Shown here in pieces: positions 6,846 through 9,764 of a stretch of 9,764 bases of DNA. Numbering within the stretch: the stretch's first letter is position 1; each line of letters begins with the position of its first letter. The stretch comes from Burkholderiaceae bacterium. Its GTDB lineage: Bacteria; Pseudomonadota; Gammaproteobacteria; Burkholderiales; Burkholderiaceae. The stretch lies in NCBI GenBank assembly GCA_017997515.1, contig JAGOEY010000045.1:1-9764 (forward strand). Reading direction: 5' to 3'. The translations under genes were made by a program, and so were the position numbers. The notes beneath the pieces were generated by a model. It was not told where the DNA came from. It ran no database searches and was given only the letters and a program-made list of their open reading frames with translations.

Positions 6846-6901
6846 AGGTTCGGGCAATAAGCCAATCAGTCGAAATGACTTTTTGCCTGTGGCCCGAGCC
6901 T
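6846..6901 (+). repeat. Long-range inverted repeat downstream of the exported lactonase
   Basis: AGGTTCGGGC (6846-6855) is complementary to GCCCGAGCCT (6892-6901) over 10 pairs with one G-U. The 36-base interior contains a small hairpin AGTC-GAAAT-GACT (6868-6880) followed by T residues (to 6884). It starts 10 bases after the lactonase stop. The small inner hairpin plus T run may act as a weak terminator, or the whole may be a 3' stabilising structure. No standard strong terminator is visible here. Confidence 0.4.
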
Positions 6902-6939
6902 TGAATGGTGCCTTCCAGATTCCGGCTACGACACCTCAT

Positions 6940-6968
6940 TTGCACAGCCGGCGCGTTTTATGTATGAT
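6940..6968 (+). promoter_or_regulatory. Candidate sigma-70 promoter of the tetR gene
   Basis: A -10 element TATGAT (6963-6968), one mismatch from consensus, lies 17 bases after TTGCAC (6940-6945), which keeps the TTG of the -35 consensus but is otherwise weak. Transcription would be expected to start about 7-8 bases after the -10 box, at or next to the ATG at 6976. The -10 box overlaps the palindromic operator at 6964-6977. Confidence 0.55.
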
Positions 6969-6977
6969 GCACATCAT
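6964..6977 (+). promoter_or_regulatory. TetR operator copy 1 (autoregulatory), ATGATG-CA-CATCAT
   Basis: Perfect 6-bp arms around a two-base centre. It covers the last five bases of the -10 box (6963-6968), the expected transcription start and the first bases of the ATG at 6976. It is the same element as copies at 7599-7612 and 8717-8730, with shared consensus ATGAY-N4-RTCAT preceded by T. Binding here would block polymerase, which is typical TetR-family autorepression. Confidence 0.75.
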
Positions 6978-7569
6978 GCGAAAAACGCAACCCAACATCC
7001 GCACCGCCGCCAAAGAAGCGTCCCACGAGCGCATCGTGCAGGCGGCTGCGCGCGCCATCCGGCGCAGTGGTTATGCCGGAACGGGGGTTGCCGACATCAT
7101 GAAAGAGGCGGGTTTGACGCACGGTGCGTTCTATGCCCATTTCGAGTCCCGCGAAGCCATGCTGGCCGAGGCGGCAGACCGTGCCGGTGCCGAGGCCAAC
7201 GCCTTTGCGGCCCGTGTCATAGCTGCGGCCCCTCCAGCGCAGTCTTTGCAGGCACTGATGCAGACCTATCTCTCCAAAGAGCATTTGGCTGCTATCGAAA
7301 CAGGGTGCCCGGTTTCGGCCCTGGGTTCCGAAATGCCCCGCCAGTCGCCCGAAGTGCGCCGGGCGGCAACACTCCGCATCAAGGAAATGATTGATTTGGT
7401 AGCCCGCCAGTCACCAGACTGGGGGCAGCCCGGCGCCCATGAGCGTGCGCTGGTGACGGTCGCCACCATGGTGGGCACCTTGATGCTGGCCCGGGCTGTT
7501 GATGATCCAGTTTTGTCGGACGCGCTCTGCAGCGCTGCAGTGAAGCACCTAGCCTCTCCCGAGGCCTGA
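6976..7569 (+). CDS. TetR/AcrR family transcriptional repressor
   Basis: DNA-binding repressor with 197 residues from the start at 6976, a usual family size. The N-terminal helix-turn-helix spans about residues 17-62 (ERIVQAAARAIRRSGYAGTG, then VADIMKEAGLTHGAFYAHF and ESREAML), where GAFYAHF is the recognition-helix region. The C-terminal part is all-helical, with a GCPVSALGSEMPR block (110-122) of the type seen in many TetR proteins with oxidoreductase targets. Cys111 lies at about the position of the electrophile-sensing Cys of E. coli NemR; this is suggestive only. ATG codons also occur at 6964 and 6967 and would add MMHI. I prefer 6976 because no Shine-Dalgarno precedes any of them and the promoter predicts a leaderless message beginning there. 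Its operator recurs before the next two genes, which defines its likely regulon. Confidence 0.9.
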   Translation: MRKTQPNIRTAAKEASHERIVQAAARAIRRSGYAGTGVADIMKEAGLTHGAFYAHFESREAMLAEAADRAGAEANAFAARVIAAAPPAQSLQALMQTYLSKEHLAAIETGCPVSALGSEMPRQSPEVRRAATLRIKEMIDLVARQSPDWGQPGAHERALVTVATMVGTLMLARAVDDPVLSDALCSAAVKHLASPEA

Positions 7570-7588
7570 CCTACGGGCTCGTTTTTTT
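7561..7588 (+). terminator. Probable weak intrinsic terminator after tetR
   Basis: GAGGCC (7561-7566), overlapping the tetR stop codon region, pairs with GGGCTC (7575-7580) with one internal mismatch and an 8-base loop. Seven T residues (7582-7588) follow after one G. The stem is short, so efficiency may be modest. It separates tetR from the promoter and operator of the next gene. Confidence 0.45.
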
Positions 7589-7598
7589 GCCATTAAGT

Positions 7599-7612
7599 AT
7601 GATGACCATCAT
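7599..7612 (+). promoter_or_regulatory. TetR operator copy 2, ATGATG-AC-CATCAT
   Basis: Perfect 6-bp arms around a two-base centre, identical to copy 1 except for the central dinucleotide. It is preceded by T, so a -10-like TATGAT (7598-7603) again overlaps the left arm; no good -35 is seen at the right distance. It lies 66 bases before the oxidoreductase start, suitable for repression of that gene's promoter. Confidence 0.75.
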
Positions 7613-7678
7613 TCCAAAATCTCTGTCGCCCTGGCGTGCTGGCTTGGTCTCTTGCACTCTTTCGAGAAAGGAAAACCC

Positions 7679-8680
7679 ATGAAAGTCTTTGTTGCCGACC
7701 GCTACGGAAAACAAGAACGCCTGCGCGCCGCTGATGTGCCGGAGCCGGATGTAGGTGACAACGATGTCTTGATCCAGGTGCATGCAACAGCGGTGAACCA
7801 ACTGGACTCCAAGCTACGAAATGGCGAGTTCAAGCCCATCCTGCCGTACCGCCCTCCTTTCATCCTCGGCCACGATGTGGCCGGTGTGGTCGTCCGTGTC
7901 GGACCGCGCGTGCGCCAATTCAAAGTGGGCGACGAGGTCTATGCCCGGCCCGATGACTTTCGTATCGGTACGTTCGCTGAATTGATTGCCGTCAAGGAAG
8001 ACTCGGTGGCGATCAAACCCAAAAACATCACCATGGAAGAAGCGGCATCCATTCCCCTGGTGGGCCTCACGGCATGGCAGGCGCTGGTAGAAAAGGCCAG
8101 GCTCAAGAAGGGGCAGAAGGTCTTCATCCAGGCGGGCTCTGGCGGCGTGGGAACATTCGCCATCCAGCTGGCCAAACACCTGGGCGCGACGGTGGCCACC
8201 ACCACCAGCGCAGGCAACATGGCCCTGGTCAAGAGCTTGGGTGCCGATGTTGTGATCGACTACAAACAAGATGCGTTTGAAGAGCGGCTCAGCGGCTACG
8301 ACGTGGTGCTCAACAGCCAGGACGGCAAGACCCTGGCGAAGTCTCTGGGCGTGCTCCAAGCCGGAGGCCACCTCATCTCCATCTCGGGGCCACCCGATCC
8401 CCAGTTTGCCGAAGACACCAAAGCGCCCTGGTTGGTCAAACAGGTCATGCGGGCTCTGAGCTGGGGAACCCGAAGGCAAGCCCAGCGCCTCAAGGTCAGC
8501 TACACATTCCTGTTCATGAAAGCCAGCGGAAGCCAGTTGCGGCAGATCACGTCGCTGATCGAGTCGGGTGCCATCCGCCCGGTGATCGACAAAGTGTTCC
8601 CCTTCGAATCCACCAACGAAGCCATGGCCTACGTCGAGAGTGGCCGAGCCAAAGGCAAGGTGGTCATCAAAGTCCGTTAA
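7679..8680 (+). CDS. Zinc-less NADPH-dependent quinone oxidoreductase-like MDR enzyme
   Basis: Medium-chain dehydrogenase/reductase of the quinone oxidoreductase branch, 333 residues. The N-terminal GroES-like domain (about 1-125) has VNQLDSKLRNG and FILGHDVAGVV (61-71), where Asp replaces the zinc-ligand Glu of true alcohol dehydrogenases; the structural zinc cysteine cluster is also absent. The Rossmann domain (about 126-270) carries the QAGSGGVG cofactor loop (151-158) followed by TFAIQLAKHLGA. The C-terminus has the usual PVIDKVFPFESTNEAMAYVESGRAKGKVVIKV ending. Such enzymes reduce quinones, enones or related electrophiles with NADPH. The start at 7679 has AAAGGA (7667-7672) at 6-base spacing; an ATG at 7652 lacks a ribosome site. 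The gene lies behind operator copy 2 and is the probable main target of the adjacent TetR repressor. The exact substrate is unknown. Confidence 0.9.
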   Translation: MKVFVADRYGKQERLRAADVPEPDVGDNDVLIQVHATAVNQLDSKLRNGEFKPILPYRPPFILGHDVAGVVVRVGPRVRQFKVGDEVYARPDDFRIGTFAELIAVKEDSVAIKPKNITMEEAASIPLVGLTAWQALVEKARLKKGQKVFIQAGSGGVGTFAIQLAKHLGATVATTTSAGNMALVKSLGADVVIDYKQDAFEERLSGYDVVLNSQDGKTLAKSLGVLQAGGHLISISGPPDPQFAEDTKAPWLVKQVMRALSWGTRRQAQRLKVSYTFLFMKASGSQLRQITSLIESGAIRPVIDKVFPFESTNEAMAYVESGRAKGKVVIKVR

Positions 8681-8716
8681 GCCGTTGCACCAGAACGACT
8701 TCACACGCCCCTACAT

Positions 8717-8730
8717 ATGACAAACGTCAT
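8717..8730 (+). promoter_or_regulatory. TetR operator copy 3, ATGACA-AA-CGTCAT
   Basis: A diverged copy of the same palindrome: arms ATGAC and GTCAT around AAAC. It is extended by flanking CA (8714-8715) and TG (8732-8733), which also pair. It lies in the 85-bp gap between the oxidoreductase and the second SDR, 35 bases before the SDR start, with a -10-like TATGAC (8716-8721) overlapping it. It implies an internal regulated promoter for the SDR. Confidence 0.65.
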
Positions 8731-8765
8731 GTGAAACCCACATCCTCTTTTTATTGGAGCCAACC

Positions 8766-9470
8766 ATGAACATTCAAAACGCTGTTGTCCTCGTGACCGG
8801 TGCCAACCGCGGCATCGGCCTGGCCTTTACACGCCAACTGCTGGCGCGTGGCGCCCGCAAGGTCTACGCCGCCGCACGTGATCCCGCCACCGTTACCCTG
8901 CCCGGTGTGCAGGCTTTGCGGCTCGACGTCACCAAGCCCGAGGAAATCGCGGCTGCAGCACAGCAGGCCAACGATGTGACCCTGGTGATCAACAACGCAG
9001 GCATCGCCCAGCCCGGCGGTTTCCTGGCGGATGACAGCGACGCGGTGGCGCGCCGCATTTTCGAGACCAACTTCTTCGGCATGCTGAACGTGAGCAAAAC
9101 CTTCGCGCCCGTGCTCAAAGCCAATGGCGGAGGTGCATTACTCAATGTGTTGTCGGTCGCGTCATGGGTCAACGGCGGAGAGCTGGCCGCCTATTCGGCG
9201 AGCAAGTCGGCAGCCTGGTCCTTGACCAATGCCCTGCGGCACGAGCTGGCCGCCCAGAAGACCCAGGTGCTGGGTCTGCACATGGCCTATGTCGACACCG
9301 ACCTCACGCGGGGTTTCGAGGTGCAAAAAAGCAGTGCCGAGGAGATCGTGCAGCGGGCGCTCGACGGGCTGGAGGCGGGTGCCGATGAAGTGCTGGCCGA
9401 TGCGCTGACCCAGCAAGTTCGGCAAGGTCTGACCGCGCCACGCCCGGCTTACCTTCCCCAGGGCGTTTGA
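8766..9470 (+). CDS. Short-chain dehydrogenase/reductase (second SDR, 234 aa)
   Basis: NAD(P)-dependent oxidoreductase of the SDR family, at the short end of the normal length range. Motifs are TGANRGIG (11-18), LRLDVTK (51-57), INNAG (75-79), Asn102 in ETNFFG, Ser130, and Tyr143-x-x-x-Lys147 in AYSASK, with the expected 13-residue Ser-Tyr spacing. The usual PG motif after the active site is replaced by HMAYVDTDLT. The start at 8766 has TGGAG (8755-8759) at 6-base spacing; an upstream TTG at 8754 overlaps that ribosome site and is rejected. No signal or membrane segment. It follows the quinone-oxidoreductase-like gene and has its own copy of the palindromic operator, so it probably belongs to the same TetR regulon and may act on a related carbonyl or electrophilic compound. 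Its substrate is unknown; a strong terminator follows 42 bases after the stop. Confidence 0.9.
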   Translation: MNIQNAVVLVTGANRGIGLAFTRQLLARGARKVYAAARDPATVTLPGVQALRLDVTKPEEIAAAAQQANDVTLVINNAGIAQPGGFLADDSDAVARRIFETNFFGMLNVSKTFAPVLKANGGGALLNVLSVASWVNGGELAAYSASKSAAWSLTNALRHELAAQKTQVLGLHMAYVDTDLTRGFEVQKSSAEEIVQRALDGLEAGADEVLADALTQQVRQGLTAPRPAYLPQGV

Positions 9471-9512
9471 GTCCGGGTCGGTGCATCAACCCGACCAGTT
9501 CCCCTGAAAACC

Positions 9513-9538
9513 AAAACCCTGCCAAGGCAGGGTTTTTT
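9513..9538 (+). terminator. Rho-independent terminator after the second SDR
   Basis: AAAACCCTGCC (9513-9523) and GGCAGGGTTTT (9526-9536) are fully complementary; a realistic fold keeps a CAAG loop on CCCTG/CAGGG with A-T extension. Six T residues run 9533-9538. A smaller hairpin, GGTCGG (9476-9481) with CCGACC (9491-9496), precedes it. It closes the tetR regulon. Confidence 0.92.
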
Positions 9539-9540
9539 AT

Positions 9541-9599
9541 GCATTAAATAAGGCTGTAGCGCAGGTAATACCTGCGCAACCAGCTATCAATTTAAAAGC
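9541..9599. repeat. 59-nt composite palindrome, REP-like, between convergent genes
   Basis: Core arms GCGCAGGT (9559-9566) and ACCTGCGC (9570-9577) flank an AAT loop. Pairing continues outward with interruptions: GCTG (9553-9556) with CAGC (9581-9584), ATA with TAT, TTAAAT (9544-9549) with ATTTAA (9590-9595), and terminal GC/GC. It fills the gap between the SDR terminator and the convergent amidohydrolase. It resembles short dispersed palindromes I associate with Comamonadaceae genomes. It could also serve as the terminator for the minus-strand gene. Repeat status needs a genome comparison. Confidence 0.6.
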
Positions 9600-9605
9600 G
9601 AAACA

Positions 9606-9764
9606 TCACACCGCCGTTTTGCCCATCCCCAGCAGCCGCATCGCATTGCCCTTCAGGATGCCCGGCATCACCTCCGGTTTGAACCCGGCCTCCTCAAAGT
9701 CCTTCATCCAACGCTCGGGCGTGATCAGCGGGTAGTCCGAACCGAACAACACACGGTCTTTCAG
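9606..9764 (-). CDS. Amidohydrolase family protein, C-terminal fragment (cut by window edge)
   Basis: The minus strand is open from the right edge to a TGA at 9608-9606, giving 52 C-terminal residues. They include DRVLFGSDYPLITPERW near the start, followed by DFEEAGFKPEV and ILKGNAMRLLG. The GSDYP Asp and the N-A-x-R-L-L-G ending are characteristic of the amidohydrolase_2 group (PF04909 type), TIM-barrel metal hydrolases or decarboxylases that include lactone hydrolases and 2-pyrone-4,6-dicarboxylate hydrolase relatives. The Asp is the metal and catalytic acid at the end of the last barrel strand. Most of the gene is outside the window, so substrate class and intactness cannot be judged. It is convergent with the SDR and separated from it by a terminator and a palindrome. 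Confidence 0.85.
   Translation of the reverse strand: MKDRVLFGSDYPLITPERWMKDFEEAGFKPEVMPGILKGNAMRLLGMGKTAV

Noticed and set aside
6883..6975. Upstream TTG start for the TetR protein (adding 31 residues)
   Set aside because: The extra residues have no family resemblance, there is no ribosome site, and the stretch contains the promoter and operator.
7652..7678. Upstream ATG start for the quinone-oxidoreductase-like gene
   Set aside because: No Shine-Dalgarno before it; the ATG at 7679 has one at good spacing and begins with the family's usual MKVFV-type N-terminus.

Overview
The window looks like chromosomal DNA of a betaproteobacterium, most likely a Comamonadaceae member (Rhodoferax/Polaromonas/Acidovorax-like). 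The reasons are high GC, a free-standing Bug/TctC-type periplasmic binding protein, a sugar-acid-type TRAP transporter, and a short REP-like palindrome of a kind I associate with this family. The genus is an inference. Ten protein genes are visible. Nine are on the plus strand, the first of them cut by the left edge. One is on the minus strand and cut by the right edge. No gene-free stretch exceeds about 140 bases, and I see no rRNA, tRNA, CRISPR array, insertion sequence or prophage.

Region 1 (1-4665) reads as an uptake and oxidation module for a sugar or sugar acid. It holds an SMP-30/gluconolactonase-family lactonase (5' end missing) and a complete TRAP transporter: binding protein dctP, small subunit dctQ, large subunit dctM. 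A stem-loop between dctP and dctQ probably sets the binding-protein to membrane-protein ratio, and a strong intrinsic terminator follows dctM. An SDR dehydrogenase with its own leader comes next. The economical reading is that TRAP imports the substrate, the SDR oxidises it to a lactone, and SMP-30 opens the lactone. The substrate cannot be read from the sequence.

Region 2 (4740-6835) holds two exported proteins in tandem. One is a Bug/TctC solute-binding protein with no TctA/TctB partner in the window. The other is a seven-bladed-propeller lactonase very like 6-phosphogluconolactonase (Pgl) but carrying a signal peptide. The locus therefore has two unrelated lactonase folds, apparently on opposite sides of the inner membrane.

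Region 3 (6940-9538) is a small regulon: a TetR-family repressor, a zinc-less NADPH:quinone-oxidoreductase-type MDR enzyme, and a second, shorter SDR. A near-identical 14-bp palindrome (ATGAY-N4-RTCAT) lies upstream of, or across the start of, each of the three genes. At the repressor it covers the probable -10 box and start codon, which suggests autorepression and a leaderless mRNA. This is the most informative non-coding signal in the window. A conserved-position Cys in the repressor and two reductases as targets suggest, without proving it, a response to an electrophile or quinone.

Region 4 (9513-9764) has an intrinsic terminator, a 59-nt composite palindrome, and the C-terminal end of a convergent amidohydrolase.

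I do not see a clearly unprecedented system. The best leads are the three-operator TetR regulon, the leaderless repressor, and the secreted Pgl-like lactonase paired with an orphan Bug protein.
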